64,000 nucleotides of DNA, from the NCBI RefSeq assembly GCF_014697575.1, contig NZ_JACJSC010000010.1, positions 105,495 through 169,494 on the forward strand, in the 5' to 3' direction. Source of the DNA: Planktothrix sp. FACHB-1365 (GTDB lineage: Bacteria > Cyanobacteriota > Cyanobacteriia > Cyanobacteriales > Microcoleaceae). Numbering within the stretch: the first letter of the stretch is position 1; each line of letters begins with the position of its first letter. Positions 52,626-62,213 of this stretch are shown here, piece by piece. Position numbers and translations under genes: made by a program. The notes under the pieces are model-generated. The model saw only the letters and a program-made list of their open reading frames with translations, had not been told where the DNA came from and ran no database searches.

Positions 52626-53118
52626 TCAATGCTGCCTTTATATTTTTTTGCAAAGCTTTATACTTCTCTATATATCTTGACGTGTTTTTCCGAATTGTGT
52701 CAATCTTCATTGGGTTGAGGAACACAACAAATTAGGTTCAGTCGATCAAACCTCAGTTAGATGTCCCACGAAAGGGGATCGTTGGCAAAATCCTAGGAAC
52801 TGGATCTGAGTCAATGTCAAGACTTCTGTGAAAAATCCAGAATTGCTGTAATTCCCAGTATACCTGGATGTGAGTCCCTCTCGTTTCTCTCTTTCAATTG
52901 TAGCTAAGTTAAGATGAAATAAAGTTTAATTCATCCTAAATGGCTATAAATCCCTCTTTGGACAGACCAAAAACCCTCAACAGTTCAATTATTATAGGTG
53001 TTTCATCTTGTTTTTTGAGGATGATGAGTCTCAACTGTTTTAACGTTGGTCTGAACAATTCTATTGTTGGGTGGAAGGGTGAGTATCTGCTGCCTTTAAT
53101 AAGCTAGGAGTGATAACA
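52626..53118. other. Long divergent intergenic region, no gene seen
   Basis: The 493 bases between the DedA and STAS genes are AT-rich, with no hairpin, array or conserved frame that I could support. A ribosome site, AGGAG, at 53106-53110 decides the start of the STAS gene at 53119. Confidence 0.4.
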
Positions 53119-53472
53119 ATGGAATGGCAAGAATTAAATGGGTATGTTTGGCTTCAGCCCCAAACTCGTCTTGACTCCCAAGGAGGTCTTTTTCTCAAAG
53201 AACAATTAGTTAATATTCCCATAGAACCCCACAAAATCTGGGTGATGAATCTGGCAACTGTAGATTTTATGGATAGTTCAGGTTTAGGAGCCGTTGTAAC
53301 GGCCGTTAAATTTGCGCGCAGTAAAGGGTGTCGTTTGGTGATGTGTAGGCCATCTGCAACCGCCCGACTGGTTTTTGAAATCACACAACTCGATCGAGTC
53401 TTTGAAATTATCGAAAATATCGAGGAGATTTTTTCTAATTCTTCTATTTCTGAAGAATTATTGTCTGCTTAG
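53119..53472 (+). CDS. STAS-domain protein (anti-sigma-factor-antagonist-like)
   Basis: The 117-residue protein is a complete STAS domain: MEWQELNGYVWLQPQTRLDSQGG, then VMNLATVDFMDSSGLGAVVTAVKFARSKG. The serine in DSSGLG is the usual phosphorylation site that switches these proteins off. An AGGAG ribosome site lies eight bases before the ATG at 53119; a GTG at 53110 is less likely. No anti-sigma kinase or phosphatase gene lies near it. In cyanobacteria such proteins act in partner-switching pathways, including hormogonium and regulator control; the partner here is unknown. Confidence 0.88.
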   Translation: MEWQELNGYVWLQPQTRLDSQGGLFLKEQLVNIPIEPHKIWVMNLATVDFMDSSGLGAVVTAVKFARSKGCRLVMCRPSATARLVFEITQLDRVFEIIENIEEIFSNSSISEELLSA

Positions 53473-53568
53473 TTGTAGATTTTCACTCCCGACCAACGTT
53501 ATCCGATGAAGGATATTATTCTGAACCCATGCTAAATATCAATGATCTTTTCTTGATGGCAATTGATG

Positions 53569-53594
53569 ATGAACCCTTAGCGGTTCATTTTTTA
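53569..53594 (+). terminator. Intrinsic terminator of the STAS gene
   Basis: ATGAACC (53569-53575) pairs with GGTTCAT (53582-53588) around a six-base loop and is followed by a T run. It overlaps the last codons of the convergent GGDEF gene, whose stop is at 53585. Confidence 0.75.
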
Positions 53595-55573
53595 TGGCTG
53601 AAGGAAGAAGATGAAGATAAGGAAAAGACAACATATTGATTTCGCCCTTGAGCTTTAGCTTGATAGAGTGCTTGATCAGCCATTGCGACTAATTGTTTTG
53701 GGGGCATTTTTTCTGAAGGAATAACGCTACTAATTCCCAAACTACAAGTCATATAAGTATCCACTAATGAACCTTCGTGAACAATCTGTAATTGTTCGAT
53801 CTGGTTTTGAATGTTTTGGGCAATTAAAATCGCTTCTGATCCGCCTGTTTTGGGTAAAATAATGGCAAATTCTTCCCCACCATATCGAGCCAATAAATCC
53901 CCCGGATATCTCATGACTCGGTTAATTCCTTGAGCGACTTCTCGTAAGGCGAGATCCCCGGCTAAATGTCCGTAGGTATCGTTATACCGTTTAAAAAAGT
54001 CTAAATCACACAAAATGACTGATAAGGGTAGTTGGTCTTGAGATAATTGAGACCATTGATGATGCAGATAATCATCAAAACAACGACGGTTAGCAACTCC
54101 GGTTAAACTATCAGAAGTTGCTAAATCTTTTAATTCATGATTGACAAGTTGTAACTGATGATAAAGTTCCGATTGTTGAATGGCGATCGCCAATTGTGCG
54201 GATAAAGATACTAATAATTCCTGCTCCCAAGTTTGCCATTGTCGGGGACTCGAACATTGATGGGCGAGTAATAAGCCCCACATTTTTTGTCCATGCCAAA
54301 TCGGTGTAACTAAATAAGCTCGAACGTGAAGTTGGTGCAACAGTTCGTAATGACAACGGCTTAAATTAGAGGTGTAAATATCAGCAACGGATTTAATTTT
54401 CTGATGATTTTCTAATGCTAATGTTTGTTGAATACAACTATCAGTATATCGATTTCCTAGCAGGGAAAAGCATCCTTTTGTCCGAGATTCGGTTAAAACT
54501 TCTCCGCCATAATGGTCATCAAACCGGAAAATAATCACCCGTTCAGTTTGTAGCACCTGACGAATTTCGGTAACGGTGGTATTGAGAATTTCACTTAACT
54601 CTAAAGATTCATGAATGCGTTGAGTCAGCCGGGAAGTAAATCGTTCCCGTTCTGCTTGTTGTTTAAGTTGTTGTTCAATTTGTAAGCGATCGCTAATATC
54701 GCGGGCTAAAGCATGAATTAATTGTTGTTCTCCTACTTGAATTAACCCAACCCGGACTTCTACGGGAAAGGTGGTTTGATCTTTGCGACGGTAAATTCGG
54801 CGTAGGGTTATGGGTTCATTCGGAACTAAACTTTGCAAAAAGAGTGCGGGAATTTCCTCAGCTTCTATTTGTTGAATCGATAACTTTAAAAGTTCTTGTC
54901 GCGTATACCCTAAACTTTGACACGCAAATTGATTAACATCTAAAATCTGGCCGTTCAAATCATGTAACAAAAACCCATCCGCCGCCTGTTCGACTAATGA
55001 CCGAAACCGATCTTGACTTTGCAACAAAGCGATTTCTGTTTGCTGTAACCGTTGGGATGCTAATCGTAAATCTAACTGTTCAATCACTAATTCCCCAAGA
55101 GATTGTAGGGTTTGGATTTCTAACTCACTCAACTGGCGGGGATGATGATCCATTACACATAGGGTTCCTAAGCGTTGTCCATCGGACGTACACAAAGGAG
55201 CCCCTGCATAAAACCGGAGATTAAACTCCCCCGTTACCAAAGGATGATTGCACCATCGGGGATCTGTGAGGGTGTCATTAACACAATAAACCCCTGGATT
55301 ATACATTGCAAAACCGCAAAAGCTGCCTTCACGATCAATTTGAGGATACTCCAGTCCTAGACGGGATTTAAACCAAATTCGATTCTGATCAACTAAACTC
55401 ACCAAGGAGATAGGAACCTTTAGCAATCGAGATGCTAAAAGTGTAATCCGGTCAAATGCTGCTTCAGAAGGCGTATCTAAGATTTGGTAACGATAAAGCG
55501 TTTCTAATCGTTCATTTTCCTCAAAACTAGAAGATAAAAACATACATTCAAGCACTTTAAAAAAACTAGCCAT
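53585..55573 (-). CDS. GAF-PAS-GAF-GGDEF diguanylate cyclase (GGEEF)
   Basis: The 662-residue soluble protein has an N-terminal GAF domain (about 25-175, with DTPSEAAFDRITLLASRLLKVP, a light- or ligand-sensing type), a PAS domain (about 185-300, LLHDLNGQILDVNQFACQSLGY), a second GAF (about 310-475), and a GGDEF domain with RYGGEEFAIILP. The inhibitory site is not standard: the residues five before GGEEF read YPGD instead of RxxD, so product feedback may be weak. It starts at the ATG at 55573, though an ATG ten codons later is possible. It is a paralogue of the genes at 735 and 19504. Its end overlaps the STAS terminator. Confidence 0.88.
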   Translation of the reverse strand: MASFFKVLECMFLSSSFEENERLETLYRYQILDTPSEAAFDRITLLASRLLKVPISLVSLVDQNRIWFKSRLGLEYPQIDREGSFCGFAMYNPGVYCVNDTLTDPRWCNHPLVTGEFNLRFYAGAPLCTSDGQRLGTLCVMDHHPRQLSELEIQTLQSLGELVIEQLDLRLASQRLQQTEIALLQSQDRFRSLVEQAADGFLLHDLNGQILDVNQFACQSLGYTRQELLKLSIQQIEAEEIPALFLQSLVPNEPITLRRIYRRKDQTTFPVEVRVGLIQVGEQQLIHALARDISDRLQIEQQLKQQAERERFTSRLTQRIHESLELSEILNTTVTEIRQVLQTERVIIFRFDDHYGGEVLTESRTKGCFSLLGNRYTDSCIQQTLALENHQKIKSVADIYTSNLSRCHYELLHQLHVRAYLVTPIWHGQKMWGLLLAHQCSSPRQWQTWEQELLVSLSAQLAIAIQQSELYHQLQLVNHELKDLATSDSLTGVANRRCFDDYLHHQWSQLSQDQLPLSVILCDLDFFKRYNDTYGHLAGDLALREVAQGINRVMRYPGDLLARYGGEEFAIILPKTGGSEAILIAQNIQNQIEQLQIVHEGSLVDTYMTCSLGISSVIPSEKMPPKQLVAMADQALYQAKAQGRNQYVVFSLSSSSSFSHKK

Positions 55574-56151
55574 AATATTGGGTTGAGATCCAGCAAAGAA
55601 GATCAGGTTTAATTAGACTCAATTGATATAAGTAAGATAGAAGCCTGAAAAGCCAGAAACTTTATTCTTACTGAATTATACTCAAATTTATAACACATCT
55701 TATACGTTAAATCGAGTAAAATATGATACTGTAGAAAAGCACAAAGGGCAGAATCGGGTGTCTGTGTTTATTATTGTAGCGTTCTCTTCTATTGATTTTC
55801 ATTCCTAGAGAAGAAAAAAGCAGATATTTAGAGTGTAAGGGATTGATTTTATTGCTCATCGGGGACAAGTACAAAGTTAAATTAATTTAACCCTTCTATT
55901 AGGAAAACTAAACTTACGAATGGACTCAACAATAAATAGGAGCAATATTTTTTTGATCTACCGCAAGGCTGTTGCAAAAAATCTACGAGTTTCTAATTGA
56001 TTGGGTGGGTAATCATTTCGCTTTTTTTTCATTCTTGAGAAAGAGGAGAATCACCTTTATATTTATTAAGATTTATAACAATGTCTTCCTTGATTCAATT
56101 TGAATCAGGATAAATTACATCGTTTTGCATTAATAAATTGGAGCATTTTTC
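55574..56151. other. Long intergenic region upstream of the carotenoid protein gene
   Basis: The 578 bases are AT-rich and gene-free. They separate two outward-facing genes, so they hold both promoters and a long leader is possible. I could not fix a promoter. No tandem repeat was seen. Confidence 0.4.
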
Positions 56152-56634
56152 ATGACCTTTACACCCACTCAACAGGATTTAGAACAAGCTTTATCTAAAT
56201 TCCGAGGATTAGATGTAGATACCCAATTAGCCTTTTTGTGGTTTGTTTATACAAAAATGGGTCAATCTATTACTCCTGCGGCTCCTGGTGCTGCCCAAAC
56301 GGAGATTGCCGAAGGGTTATATAATCAAGTTCAAGCCCTTTCTTTTGAAGAACAATTGCAAGCTCAACGCGACTTTTTACAAAATAACGATACCCAATTG
56401 TGTCGTGAATATGGCTCTTTAAGTGACAATACAAAACTCTTGTTTTGGTATCGTTTAGCGCAAGGAATGGATGCTAAAACCATTGTTCCCATGCCGGAAA
56501 ATTATGAATTTTCTCAAGAAGGCAAAGCTTTATTAGGTCAATTAGAAAATATGGATTTTGAACTACAAATTACCTTCCTCCGTCAAAGTGTTGAACCCAC
56601 TGGAGCCGCGCCTCAATCAGGTTCTGGACTATAA
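56152..56634 (+). CDS. Helical carotenoid protein (OCP N-terminal-domain homologue)
   Basis: The 160-residue protein aligns with the N-terminal domain of the orange carotenoid protein over its whole length: LAFLWFVYTKMGQSITPAAP carries W30 and Y33, matching the carotenoid-contacting W41 and Y44 of OCP, and KLLFWYRLAQ carries W99 and Y100, matching W110 and Y111. The C-terminal regulatory domain of OCP is absent, so this is a stand-alone helical carotenoid protein (HCP), which quenches singlet oxygen or phycobilisome energy. No CTDH partner gene is seen nearby. A good intrinsic terminator follows. Confidence 0.9.
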   Translation: MTFTPTQQDLEQALSKFRGLDVDTQLAFLWFVYTKMGQSITPAAPGAAQTEIAEGLYNQVQALSFEEQLQAQRDFLQNNDTQLCREYGSLSDNTKLLFWYRLAQGMDAKTIVPMPENYEFSQEGKALLGQLENMDFELQITFLRQSVEPTGAAPQSGSGL

Positions 56635-56934
56635 TTCAACATTTCTTTCAATTGCTTAAATTGTGTTTAGACCCTCTATTATTCATCCCCCTGAATCAGG
56701 GGGATTTTTTTTCTAATGCTCAGTTGTTTATGAGTTTGGTTTTGTAAGTAAACCTAATTACGATAGTCTTTAAGACTTTATTGATGAGTTTTATTTGGGG
56801 TTTTGTAGGGTCAGTTTATTGGTTTTCATCCTGAGACAAAAACAAGGGGATGGAATGAATTAATTGAACTATCGATTTCAGGGAGATTTTTTTTTCAGAA
56901 TAATTTAGGCGACATCTTTTTAGAGGAACTAATC
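56635..56934. other. Intergenic region after HCP with terminator
   Basis: This stretch contains the terminator at 56685-56712, then AT-rich DNA. An AGAGGAAC ribosome site lies just before the ATG at 56935. No small frame was recognised. Confidence 0.4.
56685..56712 (+). terminator. Intrinsic terminator of the HCP gene
   Basis: ATCCCCCTGA (56685-56694) pairs with TCAGGGGGAT (56696-56705), a perfect stem apart from one central base, followed by a run of T residues. Confidence 0.9.
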
Positions 56935-57315
56935 ATGAATAACCCGTGTTCAGGCTTGAAAGACTCTCCTGTTTTATTCGAGCCTAGCGATTTGAGATTA
57001 ATTGAGCAGGCACTCTCTTTCCACCCAGATCTTGAGATGGCTGTTTACTTGACGAAACTAGCCAAAACTCGTTTATGTTTTCCTGTCAGCAATATCAAGG
57101 AGTTGGCTATTGCTTTGGAAACGGATAATCAGCAAGTTTGCTGCCGAGATAGAGTGCTTTATTGGAAAGATATGAAAAAGTTCATCAAGTCTCAGATGTT
57201 CCCAATTCTCAACGAGTACGACTTCTTAAGCAAAGTGTATATGGCTCTTTGTATTGGAGCCGAATACCATCACCATGAGCGCCGTTTCATGGAATTGCGC
57301 CGAGATTGCCACTAA
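56935..57315 (+). CDS. Unknown 126-residue protein, cysteine-containing
   Basis: The product begins MNNPCSGLKDSPVLFEPSDLRLIEQ and ends GAEYHHHERRFMELRRDCH, with a CCRDR motif in the middle and six cysteines in all. I do not recognise the family. The helical segment LEMAVYLTKLAKTRLCFPVSN is followed by NIKELAIALETDNQQV. It has a good ribosome site (AGAGGAA). Codon use (more GAG, CTC and GCC than in neighbouring genes) looks different from the host genes around it. The next gene starts 35 bases downstream, on the same strand, so they probably form an operon. Confidence 0.6.
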   Translation: MNNPCSGLKDSPVLFEPSDLRLIEQALSFHPDLEMAVYLTKLAKTRLCFPVSNIKELAIALETDNQQVCCRDRVLYWKDMKKFIKSQMFPILNEYDFLSKVYMALCIGAEYHHHERRFMELRRDCH

Positions 57316-57350
57316 GAAAGCAACCAATTAAGCTAAAGAGGAAAAGAACA

Positions 57351-57623
57351 ATGCCTACCAATCATCCTGAGAAAGTTTTTACTTTTTCAAGACCAGGTGA
57401 AGAGTTTACAGCAGACGAATACGTCGAGCCATTTTTATCAAATAAAATTCTTATTCTTGAGAGTGGCTCGGTTGAATTCAAGCACACTTTTTCTGCAAGT
57501 GCACCTTGGTTCTTTCATAATAATCTAAAGACTGGCCCGAATCAGGTAACTTGTCCTCAAGGGTATAACAAGATAGTTCTCCGTGCGCTTCGGGTTCCTG
57601 CCCATGTGAGGTATCTTCGTTAA
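57351..57623 (+). CDS. Unknown 90-residue protein
   Basis: The product starts at the ATG at 57351 behind an AGAGGAAAAG ribosome site and reads MPTNHPEKVFTFSRPGEEFT, then a globular part ending PAHVRYLR. A frame extends further upstream (57306), overlapping the previous gene, but the ribosome site favours 57351. I do not recognise the family. It lies 35 bases after the 126-residue gene and is closed by a strong terminator. Codon use again differs from the host's. Confidence 0.6.
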   Translation: MPTNHPEKVFTFSRPGEEFTADEYVEPFLSNKILILESGSVEFKHTFSASAPWFFHNNLKTGPNQVTCPQGYNKIVLRALRVPAHVRYLR

Positions 57624-57663
57624 TTGAATTGTTGTTACAAAATTTTGAGTAGCAACTTTAGAT

Positions 57664-57706
57664 TTAAAAGCCTCTCAGGAACTTACTTGAGAGGCTTTTA
57701 AATTTT
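57664..57706 (+). terminator. Strong intrinsic terminator after the two unknown genes
   Basis: TTAAAAGCCTCTCA (57664-57677) pairs perfectly with TGAGAGGCTTTTAA (57688-57701) across a ten-base loop, with a T-rich tail (ATTTTGG) after it. A 14-base stem is unusually long. Confidence 0.9.
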
Positions 57707-57756
57707 GGTAATTTTACTCTTTGGATTGAATATTTTAATCTTCTTTGATCAGAGGA

Positions 57757-60700
57757 TTAAATGACCTGAAACTGATTAGCAGTTATTAAATCTAAATCAA
57801 TCCCGTTTAATTTAGCTAAATCTTCTTCTGTAGAAGTTAAACGAATAATAACTGCATTTTCTTCTTGAATTAAGGTGAGTTGCTCAAAGGTTAATCCGTT
57901 ACTGAGTCCTAACTGATCTAAGGTAATATCAAAGTCAAGAATTAAGTCATTTCCGGCGTTCATTTGCAACATAAAAATATCTTGACCTAATCCTCCATTG
58001 AGGGTATCATCCCCCAGGTCTCCCCATAAATTATCATTGCCAATTCCTCCGATTAAAGAATCATTTTCACTTCCCCCATACAGGCTATCATTTCCTAAAC
58101 AACCGTCTATAATATCTACTCCTGAATTTCCCAACAGCAAATCGTTATTGTCTCCTCCACAAAGGCTATCATTTCCCAGATCTCCCCATAAACTATCATT
58201 GCCAATTCCTCCTTCTAAACTATCTTGATTTTCTCCTCCTAATAAACTATCGTCTCCTGAACCTCCATCAAGCAAATCGTTGTCTAAATTTCCCAATAAA
58301 ATATCGTTTTCGCTTCCTCCGATTAAGGTGTCATTTCCTAAATCACCGTATAAAATATCATTGCCTTCATCTCCCTGTAACTGATCATTTTCTTTCCCGC
58401 CATAGAGGGTATCTTCTCCTAGATTTCCCTGGATAAAATCATGATTGCGATCGCCAAATAGCAAATCATTATTTTCATCTCCTTGCAAAATATCATCATC
58501 TTGTCCTCCATATTGGGTATCATCTCCTAACCCTCCTAGAAAAATATCAGTTCCTTGATTTCCCAATAACAAATCATTCCCATTTCCACCATTAAGGTTA
58601 TCTGCACCTTCCATTCCGGTTAAAGTATCATTTCCTTCAAAACCATTGATTTGATCATTAAAATTACTTGCCATTAAGTTATCATTTTCTATTGTGCCAT
58701 TTAAGGTTTTTTCGATTACATTTTGTATTTTTTCTGGGTTTAAGTTGGGTTTAGGAAATTGATTACACAAACAGTCATTTTCACCAACAATAGGACTTGG
58801 TGTTGGTTGTGGTGTTGGTGTTGGTGTTGGACTCGGACTTGGTGTTGGTGTTGGTGTTGGTTGTGGTGTTGGCGTTGGCGTTGGTGTTGGACTGGGACTG
58901 GGACTGGGACTCGGAGTTACTGTCGGAGTTGGAGTTGGAGTTGGAGTTGGACTGGGACTGGGACTGGGACTGGGACTCGGAGTTGGTGTCGCAGTGGGAC
59001 TGGGAGTTGGAGTTGGAGTCGGAGTTACTGTCGGAGTTGGAGTTGGAGTTGGAGTTGGAGTTGGACTGGGACTGGGACTGGGACTGGGACTGGGACTGGG
59101 ACTGGGACTCGGAGTTGGTGTCGCAGTGGGACTGGGAGTTGGAGTTGGACTCGGTGTTGGTGTTACGATGGGAAACTCATAAGCACCACTATCAATAATT
59201 GCTATACCATTTTGATCACCATCAATGGGACGAGTTTGACCGAGTTGATCTGTTGTAGGTGAATTATTATTATTACCTGTATCAATAGCGGGACTTCCGA
59301 TTAATAAAGGATGAATTAATTTTCCATCAATTGTTTGTAAATCCCCTAATAAAGCATCAGCCACTAATTGAATATTAGCCGTTGCTTTAGTGTCATTAGG
59401 GTTTAACTCATTAGTTTGAATATTACCGTCGCCTTCATTATATTCAGTTCCCGTATGATGTTTAACGTTCCAAGAATTTCCCCCATTATTAGCAAAATTT
59501 TTCGCTAAAATCGTATTCTGTAAAGTAACATTTGTCCCTCCTCCCCAAAATCCTCCCCCTTGAAACCCTGCATAATTATTAGCAATTGTTGTATTAATAA
59601 TCTGGGTTGAATTTGTCCCATTAGCAAGAGTTATTGCACCCCCTAAACCCTGATTACCGTCGGAAGATTCGGCACGATTTCCTGAAAATGTGCTATTGGT
59701 TATAGTAGTCGGAGAAGTTTCACCAATCCATAAACCTCCTCCTTGACTATAGGCTCGGTTATTGGCAAAAGTTGTATGATTAATCGTTAATTCAGCATTT
59801 CCTGAACGCAATCCTCCTCCTAAAGAATCGCCTTTCAGATTAGTTTGAATACTATTATTAATAATCGTACTATTTTCAATAATGATTTGATCAGGAGGAT
59901 AAGCAAATAAAAATAATCCACCTCCTTGTCCGGCTCCAGTATTACCATCAAATAAAGAATTACTAATCTGAATGATTCCGCCTGTTAATCCAGGGCCAAA
60001 ATTCGCACCGGAAGCATTTGCACCATCAGTATAAATGGCTCCCCCAGCACCATGATAATTATTAGAACCATTGGGAACAGTACCCCCTGGAACAGAGGTA
60101 TTATTAATAAATTTAGAATTATCAACGGTTAAATTACCAAGTAAATGATTAATTGCACCTCCATTAATCCCCTTATTATTGGTAAATTCACTATCTTTAA
60201 CCGTCAAAGAACCTGCGCTTTTTGTAGCGATCGCACCGCCCCCTCGTTCACTCCCGCCTAAAGTTCCATCATTATTATTAAATTTGCTATTAATCACAAC
60301 CGTATTACTTTTAAATCCGGTATAAATTCCGCCTCCAAATTGGGCAACATTATCATTGAGTTCGCTATTTTCTAAGGTGAGGTTTGTTGAACCTCCCATG
60401 CGAATTCCTCCTCCTGCACCTGCTTCATCAATTCCTGTTGCATTACCATTAATAATAATCAGATTCTTAAGGGTTATAGTTGTAGGTTGAAATTGCTGAT
60501 CAACTTGCAGTTCTAATACCCGAAATTGGTTTTCACCACTAATCGTTAGTTGACTGGGAACAGTACCCGAAATTAGTCCATCAATGGTAATACTTTTATT
60601 AATATTTAATTGACCTGTCGTCAGTTTTATGATAGGATTAGGTTGACTCGCTAAACTAGAATCAAATTGAATAATATCTCCAGATTGAGCTTGAGCGATC

Positions 60701-60759
60701 GCTTCTCGTAAAGAACCGATACCGTTATCATTTAAGTTCGTAACGATTAAAGTTGCCAT
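57757..60759 (-). CDS. Beta-helix (SLREAI-type) protein with Pro-Ser-Thr linker and RTX repeats
   Basis: The 1000-residue product begins [20 protein letters not shown], the SLREAI start of a right-handed beta-helix family, followed by many NN/GG strand repeats up to about residue 530. Then comes a low-complexity linker of PTPTPSPSP units (about 532-665), and a C-terminal block of RTX calcium-binding nonapeptides (GGxGNDxLxGG-type) from about 680 to 930. The last residues fit a type I secretion signal position. No N-terminal signal peptide is present. It is probably exported by a type I system whose genes are not in the window, and it acts at the cell surface. The DNA of the linker is a long CA/TGG-type repeat. 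Confidence 0.85.
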   Translation of the reverse strand: MATLIVTNLNDNGIGSLREAIAQAQSGDIIQFDSSLASQPNPIIKLTTGQLNINKSITIDGLISGTVPSQLTISGENQFRVLELQVDQQFQPTTITLKNLIIINGNATGIDEAGAGGGIRMGGSTNLTLENSELNDNVAQFGGGIYTGFKSNTVVINSKFNNNDGTLGGSERGGGAIATKSAGSLTVKDSEFTNNKGINGGAINHLLGNLTVDNSKFINNTSVPGGTVPNGSNNYHGAGGAIYTDGANASGANFGPGLTGGIIQISNSLFDGNTGAGQGGGLFLFAYPPDQIIIENSTIINNSIQTNLKGDSLGGGLRSGNAELTINHTTFANNRAYSQGGGLWIGETSPTTITNSTFSGNRAESSDGNQGLGGAITLANGTNSTQIINTTIANNYAGFQGGGFWGGGTNVTLQNTILAKNFANNGGNSWNVKHHTGTEYNEGDGNIQTNELNPNDTKATANIQLVADALLGDLQTIDGKLIHPLLIGSPAIDTGNNNNSPTTDQLGQTRPIDGDQNGIAIIDSGAYEFPIVTPTPSPTPTPSPTATPTPSPSPSPSPSPSPSPSPTPTPTPTPTPTVTPTPTPTPSPTATPTPSPSPSPSPSPTPTPTPTPTVTPSPSPSPSPTPTPTPTPQPTPTPTPSPSPTPTPTPQPTPSPIVGENDCLCNQFPKPNLNPEKIQNVIEKTLNGTIENDNLMASNFNDQINGFEGNDTLTGMEGADNLNGGNGNDLLLGNQGTDIFLGGLGDDTQYGGQDDDILQGDENNDLLFGDRNHDFIQGNLGEDTLYGGKENDQLQGDEGNDILYGDLGNDTLIGGSENDILLGNLDNDLLDGGSGDDSLLGGENQDSLEGGIGNDSLWGDLGNDSLCGGDNNDLLLGNSGVDIIDGCLGNDSLYGGSENDSLIGGIGNDNLWGDLGDDTLNGGLGQDIFMLQMNAGNDLILDFDITLDQLGLSNGLTFEQLTLIQEENAVIIRLTSTEEDLAKLNGIDLDLITANQFQVI
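58793..59163. repeat. Low-complexity coding repeat for the Pro-Ser-Thr linker
   Basis: Within the RTX gene, a 370-base tract is made of hexamer-like units on the plus strand (GGTGTT, GGAGTT, GGACTG, CTGGGA), with long exact stretches repeated twice (e.g. the block around 58915-58985 and again around 59030-59115). It encodes PTPTPSPSP and is prone to replication slippage, so the linker length is likely to vary between strains. Confidence 0.85.
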
Positions 60760-61184
60760 GTTGATTGATCCTAATTTCGAGGGTTATTTTCAGATAATTA
60801 TCCTTTCCAGCAAAGTTGATTAATATCCAGGATCGGATCTCATTTTTATTAATTGTCAACCGCGAATTTCCATCAAATTTGAGACCAGACTTTAAATCGT
60901 TGATGATTTGGGTCTAGCGGTTTATAAATTTCTAATAAGATTAAGCCTGATTTTAATAAATAGATTGGCCCTTTCACCCAGCCACCACGGGAAAGCACCA
61001 ATCTAATTGTGGCACACTGCCAAGAAGCCACAAGAGCATATTATTAAAGCCCAAATGATGTTAATTTAAGCTTTAACTTATTAATAACCTAAGTTAGAGG
61101 TTTTTCGCCTCAGAAATTCTACGGAACTTTTTAATTAAAATAAACGTTGTAACTCCGAGAAATTATGCAGAAGCAGTATCCATC
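60760..61184. other. Gene-free region upstream of the RTX gene
   Basis: The 425 bases lead from the start of the RTX gene to the terminator of the BI-1-like gene. They carry a plausible promoter region for the RTX gene. A short word, AAAGCACCAATCTAATTGTGG, sits near 60994, but no repeat or small frame was supported. Confidence 0.35.
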
Positions 61185-61209
61185 AAAAAGGGCGAGGAAT
61201 ACCCCGCCC
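61185..61209 (-). terminator. Intrinsic terminator of the BI-1-like gene
   Basis: Read on the minus strand, GGGCGGGG, then TATT, then CCTCGCCC and a run of T form an eight-pair hairpin (with one G-U pair). It lies 36 bases after the stop of the Bax-inhibitor-like gene. Confidence 0.9.
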
Positions 61210-61244
61210 CTTGTTACACAGAAGAATAGCTCTCCAACCCAGAA

Positions 61245-61970
61245 TTAATCCCGATTAAAGGCAATCAGTAAGCGCAGGATAAAGATAAATAAATTGATGT
61301 ACGTTAAATACATCGATAAAGCTGCGGATAAATACTGTTGGTCGTTGTAGGCGCGAGGTAACAAATAGAAGTCAACCACCGCCGCCCCAACAAACAAGAC
61401 GACTCCTAGACCCGAAATCCCAATTTCTAACCAAGAGGGGGCAATGATCCCAAAGAAACTGAGGACAACTTGCGCCAGAATGACAACGAATAGGGCAATA
61501 ATTCCGAGGTTGATGGTTTTGCTTAAGGCCATCCCATCGGACTCAGAGAGGTTAGACCCAATGGAACGCGCCCCAATAAAGGTGACTCCACACCCTAATG
61601 CAGCCACACCAATTCCGGCAATCCCAACACCATTAGTCCCTAAAGCAACAGCAACCAAACCGGTGAGAGTATAGCCTGTGAGTAGGCTGTAGGTCGCTAA
61701 TAGGGGTAAGGCAGCTTTGCTATTACCCTTGTTAGCAACACCAGAAGCAACAAAAAATAGAACGAGTTGTGCAATCAGGGCTACCCAGAAAGTCGGCATG
61801 AACAATCCGGGGTTTGTCGCTAAAACGTTTAAACCCCCAAAGGTGCCCACCGCCGTGAGAATTAACCCACCACCCACATAGGGTAAAGCGTTAGCAATCA
61901 CATTGGGGCCGAGGATGGCTTCATTTTTAGCTTCTCGTAAAGCTTGACGGAAGTTACTTGTACTGGTCAT
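61245..61970 (-). CDS. Bax-inhibitor-1-like membrane protein
   Basis: The 241-residue protein has seven hydrophobic segments. Its loop and end features (LSKTINLGIIALFVVILAQVV; RAYNDQQYLSAALSMYLTYINLFIFILRLL) match the BI-1/YccA family, whose bacterial members act as pH-sensitive calcium leak channels or protease modulators. The ALSMYLTYINLFIFILRLL segment is a family landmark. The gene stands alone and has its own terminator. Confidence 0.85.
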   Translation of the reverse strand: MTSTSNFRQALREAKNEAILGPNVIANALPYVGGGLILTAVGTFGGLNVLATNPGLFMPTFWVALIAQLVLFFVASGVANKGNSKAALPLLATYSLLTGYTLTGLVAVALGTNGVGIAGIGVAALGCGVTFIGARSIGSNLSESDGMALSKTINLGIIALFVVILAQVVLSFFGIIAPSWLEIGISGLGVVLFVGAAVVDFYLLPRAYNDQQYLSAALSMYLTYINLFIFILRLLIAFNRD

Positions 61971-62105
61971 ATCGTCCTTATGTAATTCACAATCAGAACA
62001 CTATTTATTATTTTATTGTGACTGATTTAGTCAAGTTTGGTAATCTAACAACGATCTCATCCTAATCTAAAATCTATCCCTAAATCCAGTTACTGCACAT
62101 CAACT

Positions 62106-62138
62106 AAAAACCCCTACACCGTAGATAGGGTAGAGGTT
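62106..62138 (-). terminator. Terminator of the former tRNA-Gly gene
   Basis: On the minus strand AACCTCTAC pairs with GTAGGGGTT (one mismatch), followed by TTT. It lies about 33 bases beyond the 3' end of the tRNA-Gly fragment and supports the idea that the left side is the original downstream flank of the tRNA gene. Confidence 0.55.
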
Positions 62139-62170
62139 AGAGGGAATGAATAAATATAGTGTTTTAGAAA

Positions 62171-62213
62171 GCGGGTGGCGGGAATCGAACCCGCATTAAT
62201 AGCTTGGAAGGCT
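62171..62213 (-). tRNA. Orphan 3' half of tRNA-Gly(UCC), probable attachment site
   Basis: On the minus strand the sequence from the anticodon arm to the end reads AGCCTTCCAAGCTA, then ATGCGGGTTCGATTCCCGC, then CACCCGC: anticodon loop with TCC, T arm, and acceptor strand of tRNA-Gly(UCC). The 5' half is missing: no GCGGGTG acceptor strand or D arm lies upstream (62214-62260), and the upper anticodon stem no longer pairs. This is the break expected when an integrative element inserts into a tRNA gene. The integrase gene begins 105 bases away. It is marked as tRNA for its origin; as it stands it cannot give a functional tRNA. Confidence 0.85.

Noticed and set aside
58759..59262. Plus-strand frames of Trp/Cys or Val/Leu repeats opposite the RTX gene
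   Set aside because: They are antisense readings of the Pro-Ser-Thr linker repeat and have no independent support.
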